Source: Acidimicrobiia bacterium (GTDB lineage Bacteria > Actinomycetota > Acidimicrobiia > Acidimicrobiales > CAIXPF01). From it: 64,000 bases of DNA. Shown piece by piece: positions 28,782-38,362 of this stretch. The DNA lies in contig CANJRG010000007.1 in NCBI GenBank assembly GCA_947476745.1, positions 1 to 64,000 on the forward strand, written 5' to 3'. The notes below the pieces were generated by a model. That model was not told the origin of the DNA. It did no database searches and saw only the letters and a program-made list of their open reading frames with translations. The first letter of the stretch is position 1. The number at the start of each line of letters is the position of its first letter. The translations under genes were made by a program, and so were the position numbers.

Positions 28782-29612
28782 ATGAGCGATTCGGTCGGGC
28801 AATACCTCAACGAAATCGGTCTTGTGACCCTCCTCACGGCCGAGGAGGAGCGAGAGCTGTCCCAGGTCATCGAGGCCGGTCAGTGCGCCCAGAAGAAGTT
28901 GAACAACGGTGAGGAGGGCCGCGAACTCCTCGCTGCGGTGCGGGCCGCGGCGGCGGCGAAGGACCGGTTCATCCGGGCCAACCTGAGGCTGGTGGTCAGC
29001 GTCGCCCGCCGCTACCCCCTCCCGTCCTCCATGGAGCTGCTCGACCTGGTCCAGGAAGGCAACCTGGGTCTCGAGCACGCCGTGGACAAGTTCGACTGGC
29101 GCAAGGGGTTCAAGTTCTCGACCTACGCCACCTTCTGGATCCGCCAGGCCATCGGCCGGGCCCTCGATCAGAAGGCATCGCTGGTCCGTCTTCCCGGGGA
29201 TCGTTCGGCGTCGCTGCGGGCGGCCCTGCGCCAGGTGGCCGGCGACGGCGACGAGCTCGACGAGGAGCACGCCCGGCTGCACCGGCTGACCACGCCGACC
29301 TCGCTCGACCGAAGCATCGGCGGCGACGACTCCAACGAGTTGATCGATCTGCTGCCCGATTCGGTGCCCGGACCGGAACAGGAGGTTCTGGCGAGGTCCG
29401 AGGAGGAGCTCATCACCAACCTCCTCGATGTGCTCGACGACCGGGCCCGTTATGCCGTCGAGCGGCGCTTCGGGCTCCAGGACGGCCGCAAGCACAGCTA
29501 CCGGGAGGTCGGCGAGGAACTCGGCGTAACCGCCGAGGCCGCTCGCCGGCTCGTCAAGCGTGCGGTCAGCGCCGTCCGCGACCAGGCGACCGCATCTGCG
29601 AGCGCAGCCTGA
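28782..29612 (+). CDS. Sigma-70 family factor, primary-like but short
   Basis: A 276-residue sigma factor. Region 1.2 (SVGQYLNEIGLVTLLTAEEE), region 2 (RFIRANLRLVVSVARRYP, LLDLVQEGNLGLEHAVDKFDW, FSTYATFWIRQAIGRA) and region 4 (DDRARYAVERRFGLQDG, SYREVGEELGVTAEAARRLVK) are clear. The start of region 3 is changed (VRLPGDRSASLRAAL) and regions 3.0-3.2 are short. It looks like a group 2 factor, able to recognise -10/-35 promoters close to the housekeeping ones. No anti-sigma factor is adjacent. ATG 28782 starts it, divergent from nadD. Confidence 0.86.
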   Translation: MSDSVGQYLNEIGLVTLLTAEEERELSQVIEAGQCAQKKLNNGEEGRELLAAVRAAAAAKDRFIRANLRLVVSVARRYPLPSSMELLDLVQEGNLGLEHAVDKFDWRKGFKFSTYATFWIRQAIGRALDQKASLVRLPGDRSASLRAALRQVAGDGDELDEEHARLHRLTTPTSLDRSIGGDDSNELIDLLPDSVPGPEQEVLARSEEELITNLLDVLDDRARYAVERRFGLQDGRKHSYREVGEELGVTAEAARRLVKRAVSAVRDQATASASAA

Positions 29613-29664
29613 GCGCCGATGACGTCGTTTGGCGCGTCGAGCCGACAGCGGCGAGGCTTAGCAG

Positions 29665-31014
29665 GTGAGTACCGACACGTGGAGCCCGACGTCCTGGCGA
29701 AACCGTCCAGCCCAGCAGCAGCCGCAGTGGCCGGATGAGGCCACCCTCGATGCCACGCTGAAGACGCTCGCCGGTTACCCCCCGCTGGTCTTCGCCGGTG
29801 AGGCACGCGCCCTTACCGCGCAGCTCGCCGAAGTCGCCGCCGGCCGGGCCTTTCTGTTGCAGGCCGGTGACTGCGCCGAGTCCTTCCACGACTTCGCCGC
29901 GGACAAGATCCGCGACAAGCTGAAGGTCATCCTGCAGATGGCCGTGGTGCTCACCTACGCGGCGGGCGTCCCGGTGGTGAAGGTCGGTCGCATCGCCGGC
30001 CAGTACGGCAAGCCGCGTTCGTCCGATACCGAGACGGTCGACGGGGTCACGCTGCCGTCGTTCCGAGGTCACAACGTCAACTCCGAGGAGTTCTCCGCCG
30101 CGGCCCGCCACGTCGACCCCCAGCGCATGCTGACCGGCTACCACCAGTCCTCCGCCACCCTGAACCTACTGCGGGCGTTCACCAAGGGCGGCTTCGCCGA
30201 CCTCTCCCGGGTGCAGGTCTGGAACCAGGAGTTCCTCGCCTCGTCAGCCGAAGGCCAGCGCTATCAGGAGATCGCCACGGGTATCGAGCGAGCCCTGCGC
30301 TTCATGAAGGCCTGCGGCATCGACACCAGCTCCGAGGCACAACTGCACCAGGTCGACTTCTTCACCAGCCACGAAGCACTCCTGCTCGGCTACGAGGAGG
30401 CCCTGACCCGACGCGATTCTCTGACCGGGGACTTCTACGACTGCTCCGCCCACTTCGTGTGGATCGGTGAACGGACCCGCGAGCTCGACGGTGCCCATGT
30501 GGAGTTCCTCAGGGGCGTCCGTAACCCGATCGGGGTGAAGTTGGGCCCCGCCACCACGCCCGAGGACGTGCTCGGGTTGTGCGAGGCCCTCAACCCGCAG
30601 CGCACGCCCGGTCGGCTTACGCTGATCACCCGGATGGGCGCCACCAAGGTTCGCTCGACGCTGCCCCCGCTGCTCGAGACGGTGCGGGACAGTGGCCACC
30701 CGATCGCCTGGGTGTGCGACCCGATGCACGGCAACACCTTCACCTCGGGCACGGGACGCAAGACCCGCGATCTCGACGACGTCATGAACGAGGTCACCGG
30801 GTTCTTCGCAGCCCACGCCGAGGTCGGAACCTGGCCCGGTGGCGTACACGTGGAGCTCACCGGTGACGACGTCACCGAGTGCCTCGGGGGCAGTTCCCGG
30901 ATTCTGGACCATCACCTCGACACCCGTTACGAAACCATCTGCGACCCGCGGCTGAACGCCCGGCAGGGTCTCGATCTGGCCTTCCGGATCTCCGAGCTGC
31001 TCGGCGGCAACTGA
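29665..31014 (+). CDS. aroG: 3-deoxy-7-phosphoheptulonate synthase, class II
   Basis: A 449-residue enzyme for the first step of the shikimate pathway, condensing phosphoenolpyruvate and erythrose 4-phosphate. Plant/mycobacterial type (class II) motifs are plain: [41 protein letters not shown] ([15 protein letters not shown]), VGIKLGP-like ([16 protein letters not shown]) and [12 protein letters not shown] 29665 starts it, 52 bases after the sigma factor on the same strand. No other aromatic genes are near. Confidence 0.95.
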   Translation: MSTDTWSPTSWRNRPAQQQPQWPDEATLDATLKTLAGYPPLVFAGEARALTAQLAEVAAGRAFLLQAGDCAESFHDFAADKIRDKLKVILQMAVVLTYAAGVPVVKVGRIAGQYGKPRSSDTETVDGVTLPSFRGHNVNSEEFSAAARHVDPQRMLTGYHQSSATLNLLRAFTKGGFADLSRVQVWNQEFLASSAEGQRYQEIATGIERALRFMKACGIDTSSEAQLHQVDFFTSHEALLLGYEEALTRRDSLTGDFYDCSAHFVWIGERTRELDGAHVEFLRGVRNPIGVKLGPATTPEDVLGLCEALNPQRTPGRLTLITRMGATKVRSTLPPLLETVRDSGHPIAWVCDPMHGNTFTSGTGRKTRDLDDVMNEVTGFFAAHAEVGTWPGGVHVELTGDDVTECLGGSSRILDHHLDTRYETICDPRLNARQGLDLAFRISELLGGN

Positions 31015-31061
31015 CCGACCGTCCCGGCCGGTCGGCGGTGGATCGGCATCGATTCACCGCC
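31015..31061. terminator. Double hairpin between convergent genes
   Basis: ccgaccg (31015-31021) pairs with cggtcgg (31029-31035), and ggcggtg (31034-31040) with caccgcc (31055-31061). The two stems overlap by two bases, so they are alternatives or a stacked pair. They lie between the DAHP synthase stop and the DUF169 gene stop. Confidence 0.5.
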
Positions 31062-31075
31062 GGCGGCCCGTGACG

Positions 31076-31894
31076 TCAGCCCCCGTAGCTGTACCCGAGC
31101 CCGGCGCGGGCATCGTTCTGCACGCCGTAGGGCGGAATGGGGTAGCGCAGGCCGTTGCGGGACAGTGCCTCGAGACCGGCGATCATCTTCGGCACGAACT
31201 CCGGCGGGGTCGCCATCAACATCTCGTCGTCGGGCACCCCGCCGTAGCGGCGCTCGGCGAAGCAGGGCAACGACACCGACGGCTCGCGCAACTTCAGAGC
31301 GCGACCCCACGAGTCGGCGCAGGCGGACTCGCCGACACAGCCCCACTCGAAGTTCTTGTAGCCCGACCACTGCAGCCCGTTGATCATGAGGATCATCTGG
31401 GCCGGGTTCGCGTAGATCAGGCAGATGTCCGGCGGGTCGAGCCGGCCGGCGGTCAGCGGCGACACCGCCACGGCCTGGTACTGCCCGAATGGCACGGTGT
31501 GCATCGCTTGCTGGTGGGCCGAGGCGTCCTCCATGGTCTCGTACCAGACCCCGGTCATCCGCTCGCCCGACAGCCACGTGTCGTCCCGGGGGTGCAGCCC
31601 GACGACGGCACCGCACTGGTCGCCGACGAAGTTCTCCCGGGTCGCGCCGACCGTCCAGCCGATGCGCGAGGCCATCGACACGATCTGATCCATAGTGTGG
31701 ATCGACTGCGGCCGGCGGATCTTCGGAATCGCCTCCATCTCGGTCGTGGTGGCGAACATCTTCATCCCGATCGGCGTGGTGCGTAGCCGCAGCAGCCGGT
31801 TGAGATCGGCCACCAGACCCAGCCAGTCGTAGCCACCCGGAGCCGTCGACCCAGCGATCGAAACGCTCTTGCCCTCGATTTCCCCTGTCGTCAT
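31076..31894 (-). CDS. DUF169 family protein
   Basis: A 272-residue soluble protein. The opening DLNRLLRLRTTPIGMKMF and later CGAVVGLHPRDDTWLSGERM, PDICLIYANPAQMILMINGLQW and CVGESACADSW follow DUF169, an uncharacterised family with conserved cysteines. Five or six Cys are visible, in line with a possible metal or cofactor site, but nothing identifies one. ATG 31894. It stands between aroG (convergent) and the histidine phosphatase. No function is known. Confidence 0.72.
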   Translation of the reverse strand: MTTGEIEGKSVSIAGSTAPGGYDWLGLVADLNRLLRLRTTPIGMKMFATTTEMEAIPKIRRPQSIHTMDQIVSMASRIGWTVGATRENFVGDQCGAVVGLHPRDDTWLSGERMTGVWYETMEDASAHQQAMHTVPFGQYQAVAVSPLTAGRLDPPDICLIYANPAQMILMINGLQWSGYKNFEWGCVGESACADSWGRALKLREPSVSLPCFAERRYGGVPDDEMLMATPPEFVPKMIAGLEALSRNGLRYPIPPYGVQNDARAGLGYSYGG

Positions 31895-32019
31895 GGGCCC
31901 ACCCTAGACCGGTGTCGGGCAGGCGATCGGCCCAACTGCGAAGTCGCCACCGGCACAACCGCCACGTTCACCAGGGGCCGCGTGCACCAGGGATGCAGGG
32001 AGCGCCAACTCAGGTCCCC

Positions 32020-32694
32020 TCAGGCCCTGGTGGCGCGCGGCAGGCCGGCGAGGTGCGCAGCGTCGTTGTAGCGGACGAGTCGCCAACGGTGCGGATGGAC
32101 ACCAACCGGGTGCGTCGCCGCCAACTCGGTGATCGATGTGTTGAGCGTCCACAGGTCGTATGCCGGGCGCAGCGGCAGCCCCAGCGCGGCCCGGAACACC
32201 ACATCGATCACCCCGCCGTGACAGGCCACCAGCACGGTCGAACCCAGGTTTGCCTCGACCAGTCGGTGCAGCGCAACCCCGACCCGATGATGGAACTCCG
32301 CCGGACTCTCCGCCCCGGGCGCCAACCGGCGGTGCGGGTACTTCTCGCCCTCGTAGACGCCGAACCGGCCCTCCACCTCGGCCCACGGCAGGCCGTCGGC
32401 ATCGCCAGGCCGGTGCTCTTCGAGGTCTGCGTCGAACTCGATCGGCAGCACCAGTGCCTCGTTGAGGACCTCCGCCGTCTCGACGGCCCGGGGCATCGTC
32501 GACGAGTACAGCCGCTGCACCACCGGCTCGTGGCCGGCAGCGAGGCGATCCCGCAACCGTTCGGCCTGGGTCCGTCCCAATGGGGACAACCCGGTGCAGG
32601 ACACCGCACCTCCCACAATCCGCTCGACGGTCACCATCGACTCGCCGTGGCGTACCAGCAGTAAACGGGTCGTTTGGAGTTCCTGGGAGGACAT
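32020..32694 (-). CDS. Histidine phosphatase family protein (phosphoglycerate mutase-like)
   Basis: A 224-residue phosphohydrolase. The catalytic RHGES motif sits at about 14-18 (LLLVRHGESMVT) and the second His in VACHGGVID. LSPLGRTQAERL and YSSTMPRAVETAEVL are usual. In related actinobacteria a phosphatase of this type often follows rsfS. The substrate is unknown. The open frame runs further upstream through a terminator hairpin, so ATG 32694 (MSSQELQTT) is preferred; a ggag lies close before it. Confidence 0.86.
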   Translation of the reverse strand: MSSQELQTTRLLLVRHGESMVTVERIVGGAVSCTGLSPLGRTQAERLRDRLAAGHEPVVQRLYSSTMPRAVETAEVLNEALVLPIEFDADLEEHRPGDADGLPWAEVEGRFGVYEGEKYPHRRLAPGAESPAEFHHRVGVALHRLVEANLGSTVLVACHGGVIDVVFRAALGLPLRPAYDLWTLNTSITELAATHPVGVHPHRWRLVRYNDAAHLAGLPRATRA

Positions 32695-32714
32695 CGCTCC
32701 AGATAAGCAGAAAC

Positions 32715-32740
32715 GGCGGGCCGCCCGAAGGCGACCCGCC
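32715..32740 (-). terminator. Intrinsic terminator with UUCG loop, end of MoxR-VWA operon
   Basis: An 11-bp stem with one G-U pair closes a TTCG loop when read on the minus strand (ggcgggtcgcc-TTCG-ggcggcccgcc), followed by gtttctgctt. It lies 38 bases after the VWA gene stop. Confidence 0.75.
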
Positions 32741-32777
32741 ATGTTCCGCTCGTGCAGAACAGACCGACCAGCGGTCC

Positions 32778-34277
32778 TTACGCCAGGTTGTCGACGAAGC
32801 CCTCGAGCTGACGCAGGTTGCGGCACTCGAAGGTGCCGTTGCAGTACTGGCCGTACTCGCCCACGATCGAATCGCCGGTATCCCAGTAGGACCGAGGTTC
32901 GGGGTTCAGCCAGAACACGGAACGGGCCTTGGCCCGGATCTCCTTGATGATCCAGCTCTGCGAGGAGTGGTAGTTGTTCCGGGCGTCGCCCAGGATCAGC
33001 ACCGTGGTCCGGGGACCGATCTCCTTGCCGTAACGCTCCCAGAACACCTCGAAGGCGTGGCCGTAGTCGGAGTGGCCGTCGACCCAGACCACATCGGCCT
33101 CGGTGTTCACCCGGTGCACCGCATCGACGATGTCCTCGGTGCCCTCGAAGAACTTCGTCACCTCGTCGAGCCCGTCGATGAAGACGAAGGCCCGGACCTT
33201 GGAGAACTGCCCCGAGATCGCGTACACGAGGTGCAACGTGAAGCGGGCGAATGCCGCCACCGAACCCGAGATGTCGGCCACGATCATGATCTCGGGTTTC
33301 TTCGGGCGAGGCCGGCGGAACTTCGGCTCGGCCGGCACCCCGCCGTAGGACAGCGAGTGACGGACCGTGTTGCGGAAGTCGAGCGCACCGCGACGGCCGT
33401 GCAGGCGCTTGCGCTGCAGCCGCACCGCCAGCTTGCGGGTGAGCGGGTAGATGGCGCGACGGAGCTTCACCATCTCCTCCCGAGAGGCGTGCATGAAGTC
33501 CACGTCCTCGGGAAGCGGCTTGCGCAACGTCTTGGCCATGGCCTCGACGCCGCGATCCGCCACGAGCCGACGCCGGATCTCGGCCTCGATCTCCTTGCGG
33601 AGCTGATCGACCCGGGACTCGTACTCGTCATTGGCGAGACGCTGCTCGAGCGGGGTCATCTCGCCCCCGACCTGCTCACCGGCCTGCTCCATGAGCTTCG
33701 CCATGACACCGTCGAGGTCGAGGTTCCGCAGGGTGCGGTACAGGTAGTAGGTGCCACCGACGGGCCGTCCCGGCTCCATGCCGGCGAAACGGCGGACCGA
33801 GACCTTGGCGACCATGCGCATCAGGCCCTGGTCACCGCTCATGAGGGCGTTGTAGAGCATCTGGGCGAGCTCTTCCGGCGTCATCTGCCGGCCGCCACCG
33901 CCGCCGCTGCCGGGGCCCTCGCCCTCACCCTCACCCTCGCCGTCGCCGTCGTCCTGGTTCTCCTGGTCGTCGCCGTCGGCGTTGTCGCCCTGGTTCTTCA
34001 GGTCGTACTCGCTGCCGCGGATCGAGAAGTAGATCTCGAAGACCGTCTCGAACGCCTTCCAGTGGTTCTGGTTCTTCACCATCGTGGCGGCCAGCGCGTA
34101 CTTGAAGGCCTCACGGTCCTCGAGCGGGATGTGCTTGATCGCATACATGGCGTCGAGGTTCTCGGTCAGGCTGACCGGGATACCGGCATTACGAAGTTCG
34201 ATGACGAACCCGTTGAGCAGCTCCAGAATCGGTTGCCCGAGCCCGGCCGGGGCGGGCCCGTCATCGATGACGGTCAT
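32778..34277 (-). CDS. VWA-domain protein, CoxE-like, partner of MoxR ATPase
   Basis: A 499-residue soluble protein. It starts [19 protein letters not shown] and has an acidic/Gly-rich linker (about 100-145), a helical middle and a C-terminal von Willebrand A domain with the MIDAS motif D335-I-S-G-S339. VWA/CoxE proteins work with MoxR AAA+ ATPases in metal-dependent maturation or stress complexes. ATG 34277 overlaps the MoxR stop by four bases (ATGA). The frame upstream is inside MoxR and is not used. Confidence 0.86.
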   Translation of the reverse strand: MTVIDDGPAPAGLGQPILELLNGFVIELRNAGIPVSLTENLDAMYAIKHIPLEDREAFKYALAATMVKNQNHWKAFETVFEIYFSIRGSEYDLKNQGDNADGDDQENQDDGDGEGEGEGEGPGSGGGGGRQMTPEELAQMLYNALMSGDQGLMRMVAKVSVRRFAGMEPGRPVGGTYYLYRTLRNLDLDGVMAKLMEQAGEQVGGEMTPLEQRLANDEYESRVDQLRKEIEAEIRRRLVADRGVEAMAKTLRKPLPEDVDFMHASREEMVKLRRAIYPLTRKLAVRLQRKRLHGRRGALDFRNTVRHSLSYGGVPAEPKFRRPRPKKPEIMIVADISGSVAAFARFTLHLVYAISGQFSKVRAFVFIDGLDEVTKFFEGTEDIVDAVHRVNTEADVVWVDGHSDYGHAFEVFWERYGKEIGPRTTVLILGDARNNYHSSQSWIIKEIRAKARSVFWLNPEPRSYWDTGDSIVGEYGQYCNGTFECRNLRQLEGFVDNLA

Positions 34278-35173
34278 GACGTCTTCTGGAACTTCGACGG
34301 GGTGCTGGTCAGTTCCTTCGCCGCCTTGGCGATGTCGGTCTGGTACTTGAGCAGGATGTGCAGGGTGTCCACGGCCTCGGCCTCGGTGATGTTCTGCACG
34401 CCGAGCAGCACCAGCGTGTTGGCCCAATCGAGCGTCTCGGACACCGACGGTGCCTTCTTCAGCTCGATGTTGCGGATGGTGCGCACGATACGGGCCACCT
34501 GGTCGGCGAGGTGCTCGGAGATATCGGGCACCTTGTTCAGCACGATCTGGCGCTCCCGCTCGATGTCGGGGTAGTCGATGTGCAGGAACAGGCAGCGACG
34601 CTTGAGGGCCTCGGACAACTCACGGGTGTTGTTCGAGGTGAGGAAAACCAGCGGGATCTGCTTGGCGGTGATCGTGCCGAGCTCCGGGATCGAGACCTGG
34701 TAGTCGGACAGGATCTCCAGCAGGAGCGCCTCGGTCTCGACCTCGAGGCGGTCGACCTCGTCGATCAGCAGTACGACCCGGTCATCGGCCCGGATGGCCT
34801 CGAGCAGTGGCCGGGTCATGAGGAACTCGTTGGAGAAGATGTCGTCGGACATCTCGTCCCAGCTCTGGCCGGACTCCTTGGAGTTCCGCTCCGCCTGGAT
34901 GCGCAGCAGCTGCTTCTTGTAGTTCCACTCGTAGAGCGCCTTCGCCTCGTCGAGGCCTTCGTAGCACTGCAGGCGGATGAGGCGGGCACCGAGGATTTCG
35001 GCGACGGACTTTGCCAACTGGGTCTTGCCGGTGCCTGCGGGACCTTCGACCAGCACCGGCTTGCCCAGGCGGTCAGCGAGATAGACGACACCGGCGATGC
35101 CCTCGTCGGCAAGGTAGTCCACCTTGCCGAGAGCTTCGCGGACCACCGGGACCGATTCGAAACGAGAAGCCAT
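34274..35173 (-). CDS. MoxR-family AAA+ ATPase
   Basis: A 299-residue AAA+ chaperone-like ATPase. Walker A is [15 protein letters not shown], Walker [13 protein letters not shown], and the sensor region [18 protein letters not shown] and the C-terminal lid are typical. MoxR proteins remodel client proteins together with VWA partners, here the overlapping downstream gene. ATG 35173 ([21 protein letters not shown]) is the start; the frame is open much further upstream but antisense to the divergent AAA gene. A palindrome and a TTGACG box lie in the divergent intergenic stretch. Confidence 0.88.
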   Translation of the reverse strand: MASRFESVPVVREALGKVDYLADEGIAGVVYLADRLGKPVLVEGPAGTGKTQLAKSVAEILGARLIRLQCYEGLDEAKALYEWNYKKQLLRIQAERNSKESGQSWDEMSDDIFSNEFLMTRPLLEAIRADDRVVLLIDEVDRLEVETEALLLEILSDYQVSIPELGTITAKQIPLVFLTSNNTRELSEALKRRCLFLHIDYPDIERERQIVLNKVPDISEHLADQVARIVRTIRNIELKKAPSVSETLDWANTLVLLGVQNITEAEAVDTLHILLKYQTDIAKAAKELTSTPSKFQKTS

Positions 35174-35217
35174 CTCCGAAGCATACGGTCCCGGCGCGTT
35201 GCCGATGCAAACTCTTC

Positions 35218-35231
35218 TGACGTTGCCGTCA
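35218..35231. promoter_or_regulatory. TGACG-N4-CGTCA palindrome between divergent AAA operons
   Basis: A perfect 5-bp inverted repeat lies in the 171-base region between MoxR (start 35173) and the AAA/PspA genes (start 35345). On the minus strand it overlaps a TTGACG -35-like hexamer. It could serve both operons, but no regulator is identified. Confidence 0.3.
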
Positions 35232-35344
35232 ACTCGCCGGGAGACGGCCGACGCCTCGTTGTCGCCCCTCGTCGTCGAGCGGGGCCGTCCCGTCCCGACC
35301 GGGCAGGCGCGCGGGCTGGAAGAGACCGGGGCTACGGTGAGCCC

Positions 35345-36757
35345 GTGGCCTCCGCCTTCGACGATGCCGTGAACGATTTCGTGACCGAAGTCGGTGCCGC
35401 CCTCGCCGACGCGATGAGCGCGACCGGCACCGGGGACCCTGATCTGGCCCGGGCCGACGCCACCCTCGAGGCCTTCTCGCTCGCCTGCGCGGTGATCGAC
35501 ACCGACAGCCGGCACGGAGACGACGAGTTGTGGGCCTTGGTCGCCGCGTTCGCCCCCCGGCTCGAGAGCCGGCTGGCCGGCGCCACGCCCCGGACGGTGC
35601 GTGACGCAGGCCTGGTCGAGGGCCGGGCATCGTGGCTGGAGCGGCCGTCGGAACTCTTCGAGACCCTCCGGGCTTTCGACAGCCGTCGGGGATCGACGCA
35701 TGCCCGCACCTACGCCAACCGGGCCTTCCGGCTGGGCATCGCCCTCGCGGCGGTCGACCTGGTCACCTCGGAACGCGAGCTACATGCGATCGAGGCAATG
35801 CGCGGCATGCTGCTGCGGGCCGCCTCCCCCGCCGGCAGCGGTCCGCCCGGCGAGGCCCCGGCCGGTACTTCGGCGGCACGCCCAGCGACGAAAGACGGTC
35901 CCGAACCGGTACCGGTGCCCGCACCGGTAGAACTACCACCGGCTCGTCCGATCGAGGACCTGCTGCGCGAGCTCGACGAGCTCGTCGGCCTGGCCGGCGT
36001 GAAAGCCGAGGTCAAGCTGGTGGCGAACCTGCTCACCGTGCAGAAGCTCCGCCTGCAGCGGGGTCTTCCGGCGTTCGAGGCCAGCCGGCACCTGGTCTTC
36101 ACCGGCAACCCCGGAACCGGCAAGACGACCGTGGCGCGTCTGCTCGCCGAGATCTACCGGACCCTTGGCGTGGTGGCCCTGGGCCATCTCGTCGAGACCG
36201 ACCGGGCCGGTCTGGTTGCCGGGTACGTCGGCCAGACCGCGCCGAAGGTCACCGCCGTCTTCGACAGGGCCGACGAAGGCGTGCTGCTCATCGACGAGGC
36301 CTACACGCTGGCCAGGGGCGGCGAACGCGACTTCGGGCAGGAGGCGATCGACACCATCGTCAAGCTCATCGAGGACCGACGCGACCGGATCGTGGTCATC
36401 GCCGCCGGTTACCCCGACGAGATGGCCGAGTTCGTCGGTTCGAATCCCGGGCTGCGGTCGCGGTTCCCCAAGACGATCGCGTTCCCCGACTACGACACCG
36501 ACGAACTCGTGCTGATTTTCCGCCGGCTCGGCGAGCGCAACCGCTACGCCCCCGACGAGGTGGCGACCGCCAAGGCGCGGGCGTTCTTCGATGCCCAACT
36601 CCGGGACAAGGGCTTCGGCAATGCCCGGCTGGCGCGCAACCTGTTCGAAGCCGCGGTCGCCAACCACGCCAGCCGGGTGGTCGGACTCCCGCACGCCACC
36701 GACGAGCAGCTGTCGACCATCGTCGAAGCCGACATCCCCGAGACCCTCGATCCCTGA
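35345..36757 (+). CDS. AAA ATPase (CbbX/SpoVK/EccA-like) with TerB-like N-terminal region
   Basis: A 470-residue protein. The C-terminal 270 residues are a classic CbbX/SpoVK-type AAA module: [15 protein letters not shown], Walker [10 protein letters not shown] (254-262), [12 protein letters not shown], Walker [10 protein letters not shown] (D317-E318), [11 protein letters not shown] arginine finger region and [13 protein letters not shown]. The N-terminal 190 residues are helical with two stretches ([20 protein letters not shown] and [20 protein letters not shown]) that resemble TerB repeats; that match is by eye. A Pro/Ala linker separates the parts. GTG 35345. It is followed by a membrane coiled-coil protein and PspA. 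Confidence 0.8.
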   Translation: MASAFDDAVNDFVTEVGAALADAMSATGTGDPDLARADATLEAFSLACAVIDTDSRHGDDELWALVAAFAPRLESRLAGATPRTVRDAGLVEGRASWLERPSELFETLRAFDSRRGSTHARTYANRAFRLGIALAAVDLVTSERELHAIEAMRGMLLRAASPAGSGPPGEAPAGTSAARPATKDGPEPVPVPAPVELPPARPIEDLLRELDELVGLAGVKAEVKLVANLLTVQKLRLQRGLPAFEASRHLVFTGNPGTGKTTVARLLAEIYRTLGVVALGHLVETDRAGLVAGYVGQTAPKVTAVFDRADEGVLLIDEAYTLARGGERDFGQEAIDTIVKLIEDRRDRIVVIAAGYPDEMAEFVGSNPGLRSRFPKTIAFPDYDTDELVLIFRRLGERNRYAPDEVATAKARAFFDAQLRDKGFGNARLARNLFEAAVANHASRVVGLPHATDEQLSTIVEADIPETLDP

Positions 36758-36816
36758 GCCACCCGGCGTCCAGCCCCGCACAGGGCCGGAGATCGGGTGC
36801 CGTCTACCGTGGGTCC

Positions 36817-37470
36817 ATGACCGCCGCCCTCGTCGTCATCTTGCTGCTGCTGCTGATCGGCGGCGTCGTCGGGTTCGTCTCCCTGTGCCGCAACCGCCCC
36901 GGTGGCCGCGCTGCATCGGCACCCGGGCGTGGTGCCATCGACCCGTTCACCATCAACGAGCCGTGGCGCCGGTTCGTGCAGAACGCCCTGCAGGCCCGCT
37001 CCCGCTTCGACGATGCCGTCGCCACCGCGAAGGACGGTCCGTTGCGGGTACGACTGAAGGAGATCGGCCGCTCGCTCGATACCGGCGTGCGCTCGACGTG
37101 GGACACCGCCCAACAGGGCCAGCTGCTGCGCAACGCCCGCCGCGCCATCGACGTCGCCCAGGTGCAACGGCGGCTGGAGCAGGCACGCCAGGGAACCGAC
37201 CCGACCGCCGAGGCCACAGCTCGGTCGCTCCAGGCCCAGCTCGAGACGGCGGCCCGACTCGACGCCGTCAGCGCCGAGGCGGAATCCAAGCTGAAGCTCA
37301 TGACGGCACAGCTCGACGAAGCGGTGGCCCACGCCGCGGAGCTGTCGACGCGCGCCGGCGACGCCACCGAGCTGAGCGGGGTCGAGACCGATATCGCCGA
37401 CGTGGCGATGCAGATGGAGGCGTTGCGGCTCGCCCTCGAGGAGACCAACCGGCTTGGCGGGACAGGGTAA
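36817..37470 (+). CDS. Membrane-anchored coiled-coil protein of the PspA cluster
   Basis: A 217-residue protein. A single N-terminal hydrophobic segment (residues 3-23) is followed by a basic stretch, and residues about 50-215 are predicted long helices rich in Ala, Glu, Gln and Arg with heptad spacing (VQRRLEQARQ, RSLQAQLETAARLDAV, LKLMTAQLDEAVAHAAEL). I recognise no family. It lies 59 bases after the AAA gene and 54 bases before pspA. It may anchor or scaffold PspA or the ATPase at the membrane; this is inference. Confidence 0.7.
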   Translation: MTAALVVILLLLLIGGVVGFVSLCRNRPGGRAASAPGRGAIDPFTINEPWRRFVQNALQARSRFDDAVATAKDGPLRVRLKEIGRSLDTGVRSTWDTAQQGQLLRNARRAIDVAQVQRRLEQARQGTDPTAEATARSLQAQLETAARLDAVSAEAESKLKLMTAQLDEAVAHAAELSTRAGDATELSGVETDIADVAMQMEALRLALEETNRLGGTG

Positions 37471-37524
37471 GCCGGCGCCTGAAGGCGGCCGACCGGCGTC
37501 GGTCGTTGTCGATAAGCTCGGCCC

Positions 37525-38313
37525 ATGCTGAAGCTCGCGCGCCGTTGGTGGAAGTACCTCACTGCCAAGCTCACCGGGTCCTTCAACGAGAGGGCCGATC
37601 CGAAGGTGCAGCTCGAGCAGGCCATCCTCGAGGCCCAGGAGCAGCACACCCGACTCAAGGAGCAGGCGGCGAACGTCATCGCCATCCAGAAGCAGACCGA
37701 GCTACAGCTCAACCGCAAGCTCGACGAACTCGAGAAGGTCACCGGGCAGGCCCGCCAGGCCGTGATCATGGCCGACGACGCAACCAAACGCAGCGACGCC
37801 GCCAAGGCGGCGGACTACACCCGCGCCGCCGAGGCCATCGCCACCAAGCTGATCGGCCTCGAGTCCGAGGTCAACGACCTCAAGGCCCGTTCGCTGCAAT
37901 CGGCCCAGGCGTCGGACCAGGCCAAGGCTGCAGTCGCCCAGAACGCCTCGGCGCTCCAGAAGAGGCTCGCCGAGAAGAACCAGCTCATGGGCCAGCTCGA
38001 GCAGGCCAAGATGCAGGAGCAGATGAACACGGCGATGGCGTCGCTCAGCGAGACCGTCGGGGCGGACGTGCCCACGTTCAACGAGATCCGCGACAAGATC
38101 GAGGTCCGCTACGCCAAGGCCACCGGCACCGCCGAACTGGCCGGCGAGTCGGTCGAGTCCCACATGCTCGAGATCGAGCAGGCCGCCCAGAACAGCGAGG
38201 CGTCGACCCGTCTTGCCGAGATCCGAGCCCAGCTCGGCCTCCAGCCCGCGGCCGTCGCCGACGCGGTCCCGCAGGCGGCCCCGCCCCAGGGCGAGGTCAG
38301 CCCCGGCGCCTGA
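37525..38313 (+). CDS. pspA: PspA/IM30 family membrane-stress protein
   Basis: A 262-residue protein of the bacterial ESCRT-III-like PspA/Vipp1 family, which coats and protects the inner membrane. It has an amphipathic first helix (MLKLARRWWKYLTAKLTG), the linker NERADPKVQLEQAILEAQEQH and a long hairpin of helices with the usual Lys/Glu/Gln-rich heptads, ending in a Pro/Ala tail. It is the last gene after the AAA ATPase and the membrane coiled-coil protein, which suggests a joint membrane-stress function. Confidence 0.92.
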   Translation: MLKLARRWWKYLTAKLTGSFNERADPKVQLEQAILEAQEQHTRLKEQAANVIAIQKQTELQLNRKLDELEKVTGQARQAVIMADDATKRSDAAKAADYTRAAEAIATKLIGLESEVNDLKARSLQSAQASDQAKAAVAQNASALQKRLAEKNQLMGQLEQAKMQEQMNTAMASLSETVGADVPTFNEIRDKIEVRYAKATGTAELAGESVESHMLEIEQAAQNSEASTRLAEIRAQLGLQPAAVADAVPQAAPPQGEVSPGA

Positions 38314-38362
38314 TCGCAGACCCGGCCCGACCCGGCCCCCGTCGGGGCGGGCAACCAACCGA

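Noticed and set aside
34358..35344. Plus-strand extension of the CbbX-like gene
   Set aside because: It is antisense to MoxR; the coding pattern begins at GTG 35345.
35345..36757. Rubisco activase CbbX
   Set aside because: The AAA module is CbbX-like, but no Rubisco genes are near and the TerB-like N-terminus is foreign to CbbX.
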